From Treponema sp. (GTDB lineage Bacteria; Spirochaetota; Spirochaetia; Treponematales; Treponemataceae): 64,000 bases of DNA. The position numbers were made by a program, and so were the translations under genes. Of the stretch, positions 47,703 through 57,855 are shown piece by piece. Every line of letters begins with the position of its first letter. Position 1 is the first letter of the stretch. Location: the NCBI GenBank assembly GCA_022010055.1, contig CP091737.1, positions 992,001-1,056,000 on the forward strand, given 5' to 3'. The notes below the pieces were generated by a model. The model saw only the letters and a program-made list of their open reading frames with translations. It had not been told where the DNA came from and made no database searches.

Positions 47703-47735
47703 GGCATAAAACTGAATCAGGCTCTGCGAAATCCC

Positions 47736-47764
47736 TTGCTGACAAAAAAAACGCTTTGTATAGA
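47736..47764 (+). promoter_or_regulatory. Possible promoter before rnz
   Basis: TTGCTG (47736-47741), 17-base spacer, TATAGA (47759-47764), about 35 bases before the rnz start. Moderate match only. Confidence 0.35.
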
Positions 47765-47798
47765 AACAAAAAAGAATTTCCATTAGAATCATTTTACT

Positions 47799-48725
47799 AT
47801 GAATATGGAAGCTTTTGTTTTGGGTTGTGGCGGAATGATGCCGTTACCTTATCGACATCTTACATCTGTGCTGCTCAGGCGGGACGGAGACCTTTTTCTT
47901 TTTGACGGAGGTGAGGGAACTCAGGTTTCGTTAAGGCGTCTTAATTTAAAATGGAAAAAAATCAGCGCGATTTTTGTTTCTCACACGCACGCAGACCACG
48001 TTACCGGACTTCCGGGAATTCTTATGCTTTCAGCGCAGGTAGACAGGACAGAGCCGCTTTATATTTACGGACCGCCGAAAATTGCCGAATATATTGAATC
48101 CAGCCGGAAAGTGCTTGATATGTATATAAATTACCCCATCATCGTAAAAGAAATTGCAGCGCCTTGCGAAGTCCACAAAGGCGACGGTTTTTTAATAAGG
48201 GCATTTCCGCTTGACCACACAAAAACTTGCGTAGGTTATACTCTTGAAGAAGAAAGCCGCCCTGGAATATTCAATCCGGAAAAAGCCGCCTCCTTTGGAA
48301 TTCCTGCCGGACCGCTCTGGGGAAAACTTCAGAAAGGCCAGGATGTAATTACTGAAGACGGTAAAACCGTTCATCCGTCTGATGTCATGGGAAAACCGCG
48401 GAAAGGCCGTAAATTCAGTTTTGTTACAGACACTCTGTACAAAGAGTCAATCGCTGAAGAAGTAAAAGACTCAGACCTTTTGATTTGCGAAGGAATGTTC
48501 GAAGATGAGCTTATAGACCAGGCAAAAGAAAAAAAGCACATGACGGCAAGTCAGGCTGCCAGGATTGCAAGGGATTCAAAATCAAAAAGAATGGCGCTGA
48601 TTCACTATAGTCCTAGATACACGGACAGGGAGCTTGAAAAACTTCTTGCGCAGGCGCAGGAAATATATCCGCAGGCAGAACTTTCCCGCGACCGCGCGCA
48701 CTATGAAATTCCTTATGAAGACTAA
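47799..48725 (+). CDS. rnz: Ribonuclease Z
   Basis: 308 residues, intact. MBL fold: LGCGGMMPLPYRHLTS, FDGGEGTQVSLRR, metal motif SHTHADHVTGLPG, FPLDHTKTCVGY, FVTDTLY, and the C-terminal LIHYSPRYTD. Processes tRNA 3' ends. Two bases before the ABC ATPase gene. Confidence 0.93.
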   Translation: MNMEAFVLGCGGMMPLPYRHLTSVLLRRDGDLFLFDGGEGTQVSLRRLNLKWKKISAIFVSHTHADHVTGLPGILMLSAQVDRTEPLYIYGPPKIAEYIESSRKVLDMYINYPIIVKEIAAPCEVHKGDGFLIRAFPLDHTKTCVGYTLEEESRPGIFNPEKAASFGIPAGPLWGKLQKGQDVITEDGKTVHPSDVMGKPRKGRKFSFVTDTLYKESIAEEVKDSDLLICEGMFEDELIDQAKEKKHMTASQAARIARDSKSKRMALIHYSPRYTDRELEKLLAQAQEIYPQAELSRDRAHYEIPYED

Positions 48726-48727
48726 AG

Positions 48728-49468
48728 ATGATTGAACTAATAAATTTTTCAAAAAGCTATGAAAAAAATCTCTTTGCGGTCAAAAATATATGCCTAAAAG
48801 CCGAAAAAGGACAGATTACCGGGCTTTTGGGACTTAATGGAGCTGGAAAAACAACAATCATAAAGGCAATAACCGGAAACCATTTTGCAACTTCCGGGAA
48901 AATTCTGATGCAAGATGAAAACGGCGTAAAATTCAACATCGAGGAAGACATTGAAAAGGCAAAAAAGCTTACCGGATATGTTCCGGAACAGATAATTTTT
49001 CCTGAAAAGCTAAAAGTTGAAGAATACCTTCGCCTTGTAAAGATGCAGTTTTCAGTTTCGGAAGAAGATTTTGAAAAGACGATTTTTCTTTGCGGACTTT
49101 CGGAGGTTCTTTCAAAAAAAATCGGGACGCTTTCAAAAGGATTCCGTGAACGGCTTGGATTTGCGCAGGCGTTGATTCATTCCCCTGAAAACATTGTTCT
49201 TGATGAACCTGTGAACGGACTGGATCCGGCGCAAATAATTCAAATGCGAAAACTTATAAAAAAAATCGCAGAGACCAGGACAGTCTTGATTTCCACACAC
49301 CTTATGCAGGAAGTCGAAGCGCTTTGTACAAAAATCTATATTCTGCATAACGGCGCAATTGCCATGGAAGGAACGGAAAAAGAAATTCTTGAAAAAACCG
49401 GCTCTGAAAACATTGAAAAAGCGTTCTTAAAAGCAACAGGAAAAGAATCTGATGAAAAATTATATTAA
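48728..49468 (+). CDS. ABC transporter ATP-binding protein, GldA-like
   Basis: 246 residues, intact. Walker A GLNGAGKTT, Q-loop region GYVPEQIIFPE, signature LSKGFRERLGFAQALI, Walker B IVLDEPVNGLDPAQI, switch H in ISTHLMQEVE. Heads a GldA-GldFG-DUF4340 cassette that in other bacteria moves or organises an unknown envelope substrate. Confidence 0.9.
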   Translation: MIELINFSKSYEKNLFAVKNICLKAEKGQITGLLGLNGAGKTTIIKAITGNHFATSGKILMQDENGVKFNIEEDIEKAKKLTGYVPEQIIFPEKLKVEEYLRLVKMQFSVSEEDFEKTIFLCGLSEVLSKKIGTLSKGFRERLGFAQALIHSPENIVLDEPVNGLDPAQIIQMRKLIKKIAETRTVLISTHLMQEVEALCTKIYILHNGAIAMEGTEKEILEKTGSENIEKAFLKATGKESDEKLY

Positions 49469-51664
49469 ATATAAACTTTATAATATTTTTACAGGCGTTT
49501 TTATATTTCTGCGCTGATTTTTTTAATATTTTTGTTTCGGGACAATTCTTCTTTGTTCAGAAATTTTTCGGCGGAAACGGCACAACGGATTTTCATTATT
49601 TTTTTAATGCGATTCCACTGATTTCTGCAATCATAGTTCCGCTTTTAAAATTGAATGAAAACATCTCTTCTTATGATGAAATAATTCCGCTTTGCACAGC
49701 AAAAAAAATCCTTGCAGGTTGGATTTCCCTTTTTGTTCAGTTTTCTGTAATCCTTCTTCCTCAATTTTTAGTTCCGTTCTGCGTAAATCTGTTCGGGAAT
49801 ATTGAAATCGGGCAAGTTTTCTCAGGATTTCTGATGACTTTTTTTTACGGCGCGGTTTCTTCAGCCCTGTGCGTTTTCTTTTCCCAGCTATGCAGAGCAA
49901 AGGCTGTTTCAGCAATAATTTCAATTTTTGCCCTTTCAGTTTTTAATGGAATAAGTTTATTTTCTGTTTTTGCAGGAAACAGAGTTTTTTTTGCTGAAAT
50001 AATAAAAATGTTCAGTTTTTACCATCATTTTGATGCGGCGGCAAAAGGAATCATTGACACAAGGGATTTGATTTATTTTTCAGATGTTTCCGCGCTCCTT
50101 GTTTTTTTGTCAGTCCTGGTTTCTGAGAAAAACAACGGAAAAATATTTTCAAAAAAAGAAAAAAAACGCGCATTTCTTGTTTTGCTTTGCTCGCTTTTTT
50201 TGCTTCTTGACTCGTCACGATTTTACGCGCGGTTCGATTTTACAAAAGGAAATAAATATTCAATTTCAAAATATTCAAAAAAACTCACAGAAGAGGCGGC
50301 CGATACTGTTGAAATCTCGCTTTTTCAAAGCAGAAGCCTTTTGAATTATTATCCCGAAGCAAAAAATATCCGGGAGATTCTTAAAGAATATTCTGAGCAC
50401 AAGAATATTTCCCTTAAAATTTACAATACGGACAAAGCTGAAAATGCAAAAAAAATTGAACAGTATGGAATCTTTCCGCGGCAGATTCCGGTAATCGGAA
50501 ACAATAAGACTGAATACCTGAATATTTATTCTGCGGTTATTCTTGAATACATGGACAGGACAGAGGCAATTCCTTTTATTCTTGCAACAAACACACTGGA
50601 GTACGACATAGACACAAAACTGATAAATCTTTTTTCAGAAAAAAAGCGCGGCGTGAACATTATTGCTGGAAACGGAATGAATCTTTCTGCCGATTACGGA
50701 TACGTCATTCCATGGCTGAATTCCAACGGAATTGAAGTGAATGCTGTCAATCTTGATGAAAATATCAAGGAGCAGCTTGAAAAAAATCCGGTGCTCGCGG
50801 TTTTCGGCTCAGATAAAATAACAGAAACAGTGTGAAGAAATTTATTCATATATTGAAAAAGGCAATTCCGTCTTTTTTGCGGTCTCACCTTACAATGCTG
50901 ATATTGAAAATTCATGGTACATAACAAAACCTGAAAATCAGAATCTAATAAGAATGCTTGATAATCTAGGCTTCAGTTTTTCAGAAAACCTTATGGCGGA
51001 TATTTCATGCGCAAGAATTCTTATGCAAAGCAATCAGAATGAAGACGGAACACCCGCGTCATCCGTTTATAGCCAGCAGATAAACTATCCTATGTGGATA
51101 AATATTATGCCGCAAAAAAATGCTCCCCAGGGAATTACAGAATACTGGCCGGCAGAACTTGTTCAGACAGAAGACACTGAGCCTCTGCTTTTTACAAGTC
51201 CTATTTCCTGGACAATAGAACCGGACAGCCTAAGCAAGGAAAAACTTTTTGAAACAAATCCGTTTGTCATAAAAGAAAAAAAATACGACCAGGAAAAAAG
51301 CACCAGGATTGCCGCGCTCAGCTCAAAAGACAGAAAACTGGTTCTTGTACCCGACCAGTATTTTGTAAACAGCCTTATGCTTGGATACACCGGCGGAGAA
51401 ACCGGCGATTACAGGAACCTTGATTTTCTTGTGAACCAGATTTTAAAACTGAACGGAGAAGAAAATCTTGCTGAAATACACGAACATTCAACGCTGCTAA
51501 GCAATACCGGCCTCTTTAAAACATACAGCGCAGAATTATTCCTTTCTGCAAAGAACAAAACTTTGTGCTGTATGTTCATTTTTGTTCCGGCTGTTATTGT
51601 CTTGGCAGGAATTTTATTCAATCTGAACAGACTTAAAATGCTGAGGAAACAAGATGAAAGATAA
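49452..51664 (+). CDS. GldF-GldG-type ABC permease/auxiliary fusion, frameshifts
   Basis: ATG 49452 overlaps the ATPase gene. Fragments MKNYIKYKLYNIFTGVFIFL, then (slip near 49515) FVSGQFFFVQKFFG, AIPLISAIIVPLLKLNE with the typical E-x-(I)-P-L-C-T loop, six TMs to about residue 235, a second TM followed by an extracytoplasmic GldG region (LLDSSRFYARFDFTKGNKYSIS in pattern, EAADTVEISLFQS, LKIYNTDKAEN). After a slip near 50835 it reads CEEIYSYIEKGNSVFFAVSP to a C-terminal TM (FVPAVIVLAGILFNLNRLK). About 736 residues. Confidence 0.78.
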
Positions 51665-52522
51665 AATACTTATTTTTTTTACAATATTTCTGGTATTTCT
51701 TTTTCCGCTAAGTTTTTTAATTGAAAAAAAACAGAATTTCATAAAAAAACCTACGAAACTTCTTTTTTTAAATCCAGAAAATGACAAGGAAATTGAAAAA
51801 AATTATCATTGAAACTCCCGAAACGTCGCTGATTTTAAAAAACGAAGGCGGATTCTTTACAGGGAACAGCAATGAAAAGAACTGCGATTTTCCTGCGGAC
51901 CAGAAAATTGTGGAAAACTTCATACAGATTTTAAAAAAAATAAGGAAAATCACAAAAGCGGAAAGCTCTGGAACAATTTTGAATGAAAAAAACTATGAAT
52001 TCAAAAATCTCATACCAGCTTAAGAACGGAAAAACAACTTCAATTCTTGTTGGAAAAACCGACATAACAGAAACAAAAAGATTTGTAAAAATTCCTTCAT
52101 CAAGCGGGACGTTCAAAACAGAAGCGGATTTTTCGCCTTTTCTTACAACAAGCGCAGATTTTTGGGTTTGCCCGGAAATCGTATGGAATTTCGGGAACAG
52201 CAAAATTTCTTCAGAACAGATTCAAAAAATCAGTCTAATAAAAAACGGAAAAAGAAAAACGCTTATTCCTTCCTCTAAAGATTTTATCAAAAAAGCAGAG
52301 ACTGTCATTTCACTCCGTCACGGAAAAATATGCCCCAAACCTGAAATTTCCGAAAACCAGGAATTTCTTGAAGTTGAATTTTCAGACAGCCGGCTTTTAT
52401 TAAAAATCATTCCTTTTAATGAAGACTACATACTTACATATAAAAACAAGCATTGTGACTTTTCGGCTGAAATAAGCGGATGGACGTACGGACGGCTTAT
52501 GGAAGTTTTTTCAGAATCCTGA
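51654..52522 (+). CDS. DUF4340-like protein of the Gld cassette, two frameshifts
   Basis: About 289 residues. N-terminal TM (ILIFFTIFLVFLFPLSFLIE), then across an A7 run near 51803 IEKIIIETPETSLILKNEGG, CDFPADQKIVENFIQIL, and across an A5 run near 52005 KISYQLKNGKTTSILVGKTD, ADFWVCPEIVWNFG. Such a membrane-anchored DUF4340 domain regularly follows GldG. Overlaps the previous stop. Confidence 0.72.
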
Positions 52523-52536
52523 AAACATTTTTTAGC

Positions 52537-53244
52537 TCAATTTTTTGCCGCAATCATAAAAATAACATTCAGAATATTGTAAAAAAAGTGAACGGAATAA
52601 TTTAAAACAGGACTGGAAGTTCTGAAAAACATAAGACGAAGGACAATATGAGCAGAAAAAGCGTTTAAAACTGCGAATAGCCCAAGATAACGGTGGCAAA
52701 GGGCAAACAAAATGCACGGAAAAAATTCCGGAACCGCTGAAAGAAATCCGCTTAGGTATTTTTGCGGAAAAAGTTTTCTAAAAAATGACGGAAGATAGAG
52801 CCTGAATATATTTTCTTCAAGTATCGCTCCTGAAAAAAAAGTCAGAATGCAGAAAATCCAGGTTTTTACATTTTCCGGAGCAGTAAAATTTAAATTCTGA
52901 GATTTGCGTCCGTCCTCCAAAACAAAGCCTGCAAGAATCTGGAAAAAAAACGCTAAAGCAGCAAGGGCGGCAAATCCCAGGAAGAAAAAAAACATCCCGC
53001 GTTTTAAGTTGGTTTTTGAAAATGGCGGAAACAGAAAATTTTTTAAAGAGGAAAAAGAATAGAGGTTCAGCTCGAATGCTATGAAAAAAAATGAAAAAGC
53101 CATAAAAACGAACTGCTGGAACGGAAAATTCCATGCTGAAAAAGCGCCTTCCCTGACGGCTCCCTGTGAAAGAGAAGGGAACAGAAGAAAAACAAAAACT
53201 GCCGAAAAAACGGCGATTTCCTTAAAAAAATAATGTATTTTCAT
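52537..53244 (-). CDS. CPBP-family intramembrane metalloprotease
   Basis: 235 residues, intact, about 7 TMs. Motif 1 GAILEENIFRLYLP (E-E-x-x-x-R), motif 2 near FPCILFALCHRYLGLF with His, motif 3 in the last TM (YSVHFFYNILNVIF). Rce1/Abi-type prenyl or bacteriocin-immunity protease family. Divergent from the PilZ gene, with an AT-rich 38-base gap between the starts. Confidence 0.82.
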   Translation of the reverse strand: MKIHYFFKEIAVFSAVFVFLLFPSLSQGAVREGAFSAWNFPFQQFVFMAFSFFFIAFELNLYSFSSLKNFLFPPFSKTNLKRGMFFFFLGFAALAALAFFFQILAGFVLEDGRKSQNLNFTAPENVKTWIFCILTFFSGAILEENIFRLYLPSFFRKLFPQKYLSGFLSAVPEFFPCILFALCHRYLGLFAVLNAFSAHIVLRLMFFRTSSPVLNYSVHFFYNILNVIFMIAAKN

Positions 53245-53282
53245 CTTTTATATGATAATATATTATAATCAGGAAAATATCC

Positions 53283-54530
53283 ATGTCTTACGTTTTTGTG
53301 GCATTTTTTATTTCTGCAGCAATAATTGCAGGACTTTTTAAATTATATTTACTCTTCAAAGAAAAAATTAATTTTTTTCTTCGCGGTATTGATGAAAGAT
53401 TCAGTCTATCAGACTTGACCACGCTGTGGAATGTTTCTCAGATATGCAATATGGAAGAGCCTGTTTCTCTTTTTTATTCAATGCCATCGCTTACAAAGTG
53501 TATTTCCCACATAAAAACCGAAGCGGAAGCCGGAGGAGTAATAAATGCCTCAAAATTCCAGAGGCTTCTGACAAAACTTTATGAATTCAGAAATAAAATT
53601 GAAAAAAACGAGGATAAAAAACGAGGACTTGAATCAACCCAGTCACTTTCAAATCATCAGAAACTAAGGATAATTCTTCCGGGAAAAGGAGTTTTTTCCT
53701 CTGAAATTGTAAACAACGGGCGAGAGCTTACAATCAAGCTTCCCACTCAGCAAGGTCAGATTACCGTTGACGGAAAAGACTGGGTAGGACAGACAGTCAA
53801 TGTCTATTTATGGCGGACAGGTGACGCGCGCTACGTTTTTGACACGACAGTAACGCATGAAGACCTTTTTCTTGGAAAGCCGGCTCTCTTCTTGAAGCAC
53901 ACAGCGAACCTTATAAGGACTCAGAAAAGAAATGCCATACGCTCAAAATGCCATATCTTTGCAGATCTTTATATTTTAAAGGAAAAAGTAATTGACTACA
54001 ACGTAATAGAAACAAAGCCCGGATATAAATGCCTTCTTGAAGATATTTCTGAAAACGGCGCGCTGATTCGGATTGGCGGCAAAGGCATTCCCAATATTCA
54101 GATAAGGCTTCAGTTTCAGGTGAACAACCGTCTTGTCGTAATGTTTGGAATAGTGCGTACGGTGGAATACAATGAAGAGCTGAACCAGTCCAGGCTTCAC
54201 TTTGAATGTATACACATAGAACCGCAGATGAAAAATCAGATTCTTAGCTACGTTTACAATATTATGTCAGACAGCGAAAAAGAAATTTATGATGCCATGT
54301 CGCTTACAGACACGGATGAAGAGAACGGGCAGGAGGAAGAAGGAAACGAAAAAGCCCAGGGTGAAATAATGGCGGAAAAAGCCGAGGCGATTTCAGAAAA
54401 AATTGCGGACACCGATGATGTTCTTTCAAATGCAAAAAAAATGTCAGATACTGAAAAAAACGAAGAAATAAAAATTCCGGAAGAAGAAACGCTTGAAAAC
54501 CTGCCGGAACAAGTTTCCAACGGAGAATAA
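53283..54530 (+). CDS. Membrane-anchored PilZ-domain c-di-GMP receptor
   Basis: 415 residues, intact. N-terminal TM (VFVAFFISAAIIAGLF), a YcgR-like N-terminal domain (KGVFSSEIVNNGRELTIKLP, GQTVNVYLWRTGDARYVFDT), then PilZ with the R-x-x-x-R motif (QKRNAIRSK) and D-x-S-x-x-G (EDISENGALIRIGG). The C-terminal 90 residues are acidic and disordered. Predicted to bind c-di-GMP at the inner membrane. Confidence 0.9.
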   Translation: MSYVFVAFFISAAIIAGLFKLYLLFKEKINFFLRGIDERFSLSDLTTLWNVSQICNMEEPVSLFYSMPSLTKCISHIKTEAEAGGVINASKFQRLLTKLYEFRNKIEKNEDKKRGLESTQSLSNHQKLRIILPGKGVFSSEIVNNGRELTIKLPTQQGQITVDGKDWVGQTVNVYLWRTGDARYVFDTTVTHEDLFLGKPALFLKHTANLIRTQKRNAIRSKCHIFADLYILKEKVIDYNVIETKPGYKCLLEDISENGALIRIGGKGIPNIQIRLQFQVNNRLVVMFGIVRTVEYNEELNQSRLHFECIHIEPQMKNQILSYVYNIMSDSEKEIYDAMSLTDTDEENGQEEEGNEKAQGEIMAEKAEAISEKIADTDDVLSNAKKMSDTEKNEEIKIPEEETLENLPEQVSNGE

Positions 54531-54531
54531 T

Positions 54532-55704
54532 ATGAAAAAAAACGCTTTGATTTTAATTTTATCTTTTTTTTGCACAGGAATAATTTTTTCTGAAGCGACG
54601 GAAAATATCAGGAATTTTGTAAAGGGAAACCTTGCTGAAAAAACTGCGGCGGTAAAATCCGCGACAAAAGAAGATGTGGAGGAACTTTCTAAGCGGGCAA
54701 TTGATTTTGCAATAGAAAACAAAGAGATTCTTGGAAAAGACAGGGAGCTTGCCGCCCTCGCAGTCTCAGGAATTCTTGCCGTTCCGCAAAGTTATGCAGA
54801 TAGACTTTCCGAAGATGAAAAAAACACACTTTCAGAAGAATTTTTAAATCTTTACAATATTTTTGAGGATGAAACTGTAAAAATTGCAGTTCTCAATAAA
54901 ATTTCAAAGCTCAATATTTCGACTGAAAAATTTAAGGCCGCCCTAAATGAATATTTATCACACTGCAATCCGGAGACAGAAAACAGGGCTGTTTTACTGG
55001 CATCACTTCATACTCTTGGAAATATCGGCGATGCTGATTCATTCAGGATTCTTATGGACAATGCAAAAAAAACTGAATGGCAGAAATATCTGAATGAAAA
55101 TGAAAAAGCAATGGGGCTTCTATGCGTAAAAGCCGAAAAAGAACTTATTGAAATAATAGAAAGAGGAAATGCCTCCGAATGCAGGAAAATTTTTGATTTT
55201 GTAATCAGAAACCAGAAAGACAATCAGATTTTCTGCGCAAAAATTTCAGAAAGCGTGCTTTCCCGGACTATATATATATATGAGAATTCTGGTTCGGCAG
55301 GTGAAGAACTTATTTCATTGCAAATAGATTCATTCAGCGTTCTGAAAGATTTAAAATGGACTAGGGCATCTGGAACAACTATCAGTTTTTTTGACATAGC
55401 CGTCAGGGAATTTGAAAGTTCTCAGATGAATGAAAAGAATTTCTGTCTGGTCATAGAAGGAATTGCGGAAACTTCGCCAATTGAATGTGTTTCTAAACTT
55501 TCTTCATATCTTTCAAAACTTAATAAAACTATGGAAGATGAAAAATCGAGCGTTTCCGAGCCGGTAGTTCTCTCATTGATAAAAACTCTTGGAGCTATTG
55601 GTGATAAAAACGCTTTTGATTCATTGCTTGCAGTTACATATTACAATTATTCAGACACAGTTATTGCCGAGGCTCGGGAATCCCTGGCAAAACTGAAATG
55701 GTAA
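54532..55704 (+). CDS. Secreted alpha-helical (HEAT-like) repeat protein
   Basis: 390 residues. The start at 54532 gives a signal peptide (KKNALILILSFFCTGIIFS). The rest is all-helical with HEAT-like spacing (ALAVSGILAVP, AVLLASLHTLGNIGDADSFRIL, LIKTLGAIGDKNAFDSLLAV). Scaffold or adaptor in the periplasm; no specific function recognised. One base after the PilZ gene and overlapping comEC. Confidence 0.72.
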   Translation: MKKNALILILSFFCTGIIFSEATENIRNFVKGNLAEKTAAVKSATKEDVEELSKRAIDFAIENKEILGKDRELAALAVSGILAVPQSYADRLSEDEKNTLSEEFLNLYNIFEDETVKIAVLNKISKLNISTEKFKAALNEYLSHCNPETENRAVLLASLHTLGNIGDADSFRILMDNAKKTEWQKYLNENEKAMGLLCVKAEKELIEIIERGNASECRKIFDFVIRNQKDNQIFCAKISESVLSRTIYIYENSGSAGEELISLQIDSFSVLKDLKWTRASGTTISFFDIAVREFESSQMNEKNFCLVIEGIAETSPIECVSKLSSYLSKLNKTMEDEKSSVSEPVVLSLIKTLGAIGDKNAFDSLLAVTYYNYSDTVIAEARESLAKLKW

Positions 55705-56906
55705 AAAACAGAAGAATCAAGTTAAAATTATTCCATCCGCTGGTTCTGGCAAGTATTTTTGTCGCGGCATTATTGTATGGAAAAATAATTCCTGTAAAAA
55801 ATACTGGAAAATACCGCTCTGTCCTTAGTTTTAAAAATCTTTCAGAAATCTCAGGATGTGTTGTTTCAAATCCTGTAAAAACTTCAAAAGGAAAATATTA
55901 CAGACTTAAAATAAAGCTTTCTGACGCAAAGGACAATAATGGCGCCGCCGGAAGCGCTGAAGGAATAATTCAGGTTCTTGTTCCTTCGGAACAAATCGAG
56001 GCGCATTTTCCGGGAAAACTTTATACCGCAATAAAGGACAACAGATACGTTCTTTGCGAGCAGGGAAGTTTTATCCGCGCAAAAGGAAAATCAACGGCAG
56101 AAGATTTATTTGTCGCCGGGAATGTGGAAAATCTTAATCCTCGCCACAAAAAAATCGTTCAACTTTTTTTTAAGACACGGGCAGTCCTTAGAATTCAGTT
56201 TAGAAGACTTATGTATGCCTGGGGAGCTGCCGGAGGATTGCTTCTGGCTTTGCTTTCAGGAATAAGGGAATACACAGAAAACTCTGTAGGCGAGAATTTT
56301 AAAAATGCGGGACTTTCTCACGTTCTTGCGCTTTCCGGAATGCATCTAAATTTGTTTTCAGGAATCGCCGGCAAAACCGCCGGAAAACTTATCTCTGCAA
56401 AAAAAACAATGCTATTTCAATTTATTGCCGTAGTGCTTTTTGTCTATTTTGCCGGATTCACGCCATCGCTTTTCAGGGCATTTTTATGCACAATAATTTC
56501 TTTTACGGCGGTTATTTTAAAACTAAAAGATTTTTCAATGCTGCACGTTCTTTCAACTTCTTTTTTGCTTCATGTTTCATTAAAGCCGGAAGATATTTTT
56601 GAGGCGGCGTTTATTCTAAGTTATTCCGCATTGGCAGGAATCCTTTTAATGTCAGAATTTTTTAAATTTCTGCTGATAATAAAAACTCCTGAAAAACTTA
56701 CTGATTCAATAAGCGCAAGCACAGGCGCGCAATTTTTCACAGCGCCGATTTCCCTAAAAATGATGGACACTTTTGCGCCGGTCGGAATAATATCAACCGT
56801 GGTAATTTCGCCCCTTATTACAATTTTTATTTATTCCGGACTTCTTCTTATAATAATCTGCCTGATTTTTTTCCTTTTTTTGTTCCAGCCGCTGATTTTT
56901 TTCTGA
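55698..56906 (+). CDS. ComEC/Rec2-family DNA-uptake channel core, no nuclease domain
   Basis: 402 residues, intact. TM1, an OB-like region, then the competence domain (NAGLSHVLALSGMHL, then YFAGFTPSLFRAFLCTIISF, AAFILSYSALAGILL, TGAQFFTAPISL). The C-terminal metallo-beta-lactamase domain found in long ComEC proteins is absent. Possibly a DNA or nucleotide transport channel; natural competence here is unproven. Confidence 0.85.
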   Translation: MVKNRRIKLKLFHPLVLASIFVAALLYGKIIPVKNTGKYRSVLSFKNLSEISGCVVSNPVKTSKGKYYRLKIKLSDAKDNNGAAGSAEGIIQVLVPSEQIEAHFPGKLYTAIKDNRYVLCEQGSFIRAKGKSTAEDLFVAGNVENLNPRHKKIVQLFFKTRAVLRIQFRRLMYAWGAAGGLLLALLSGIREYTENSVGENFKNAGLSHVLALSGMHLNLFSGIAGKTAGKLISAKKTMLFQFIAVVLFVYFAGFTPSLFRAFLCTIISFTAVILKLKDFSMLHVLSTSFLLHVSLKPEDIFEAAFILSYSALAGILLMSEFFKFLLIIKTPEKLTDSISASTGAQFFTAPISLKMMDTFAPVGIISTVVISPLITIFIYSGLLLIIICLIFFLFLFQPLIFF

Positions 56907-56982
56907 AAATAATTTATAATTCTATTGCTTTTTATTGTCATGATATTTGCAAAATTTCCATTATATTCAGCGGGAACGTAAT

Positions 56983-57855
56983 ATGCCAAAACTAATTCAT
57001 CCGGACTACAATTCTCCGTTGGCCTTAAAGACTTTTCTTGAAAAAAACGGAATGGCCATGCAAAAAAAATTCGGACAGAATTTTCTATTAAATCAGAATG
57101 CACGGGAAAAACTTGCAGATGCCCTGGAACTTTCTGAAGGAACAAATGTTTGGGAAGTCGGACCGGGCCTTGGAGCGATGACAGAAGAAATCTTAAAAAG
57201 AGGCGCAAAGCTTACTGTTTTTGAAATTGACAGGGGTTTTGCAAATTTTATACGGCAGTTTTTTTCTGAATATATTGATAAAGGAAATCTTTCAGTAGTT
57301 GAAGGCGATGTTCTAAAAACATGGAAAAAAACACTGGAACAGACAGAATTGCCGGAGCGTTTTTTTGGAAATCTTCCATACAATATCGCCGCGACGCTGA
57401 TTGCAGATACAATAGAAAATAACATTCGCTTTGAAAGAGCGGTTTTCACTGTTCAAAAGGAAGTCGCGCTCAGGGCTTGCGCAAAACCTTGCTCGCCAGA
57501 TTATTCATCTTTTTCTATTTTATGCCAATGGGCTTACGATTTGAAGCCTGTAATGGATCTTGCAGGAGGAAACTTCTGGCCGCGTCCGAATGTTGACTCA
57601 AGGGCTTTTTCCATGACAAAGAAAATTGATTTTCCGCGCTGTAAAAATCCGGGAAATTTCATGAAACTTCAGCGCGCGCTTTTTTTGTCGCGGAGAAAAA
57701 ATGTGCGGAACAATCTTTCTATTTTTCTTTCAAACAATGAAAAGGCTTTGGAAGCGCTAAAAAAGGCAGATATTGAGCCATCAAGGCGAGCGGAAACACT
57801 AACCGTTGAAAATATACTGTTATTGTCTGATATTCTTAATGTTGATATAATCTAA
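56983..57855 (+). CDS. rsmA: 16S rRNA dimethyladenosine transferase
   Basis: About 290 residues from ATG 56983 (weak ribosome site GGGAA upstream). QKKFGQNFLLNQNA, SAM loop WEVGPGLGAMTEEIL, EIDRGFANFI, EGDVLKTW, catalytic FGNLPYNIAATL, FTVQKEVALR and NFWPRPNVDS. Dimethylates two adenines in 16S rRNA helix 45. Abuts yggS. Confidence 0.93.
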   Translation: MPKLIHPDYNSPLALKTFLEKNGMAMQKKFGQNFLLNQNAREKLADALELSEGTNVWEVGPGLGAMTEEILKRGAKLTVFEIDRGFANFIRQFFSEYIDKGNLSVVEGDVLKTWKKTLEQTELPERFFGNLPYNIAATLIADTIENNIRFERAVFTVQKEVALRACAKPCSPDYSSFSILCQWAYDLKPVMDLAGGNFWPRPNVDSRAFSMTKKIDFPRCKNPGNFMKLQRALFLSRRKNVRNNLSIFLSNNEKALEALKKADIEPSRRAETLTVENILLLSDILNVDII

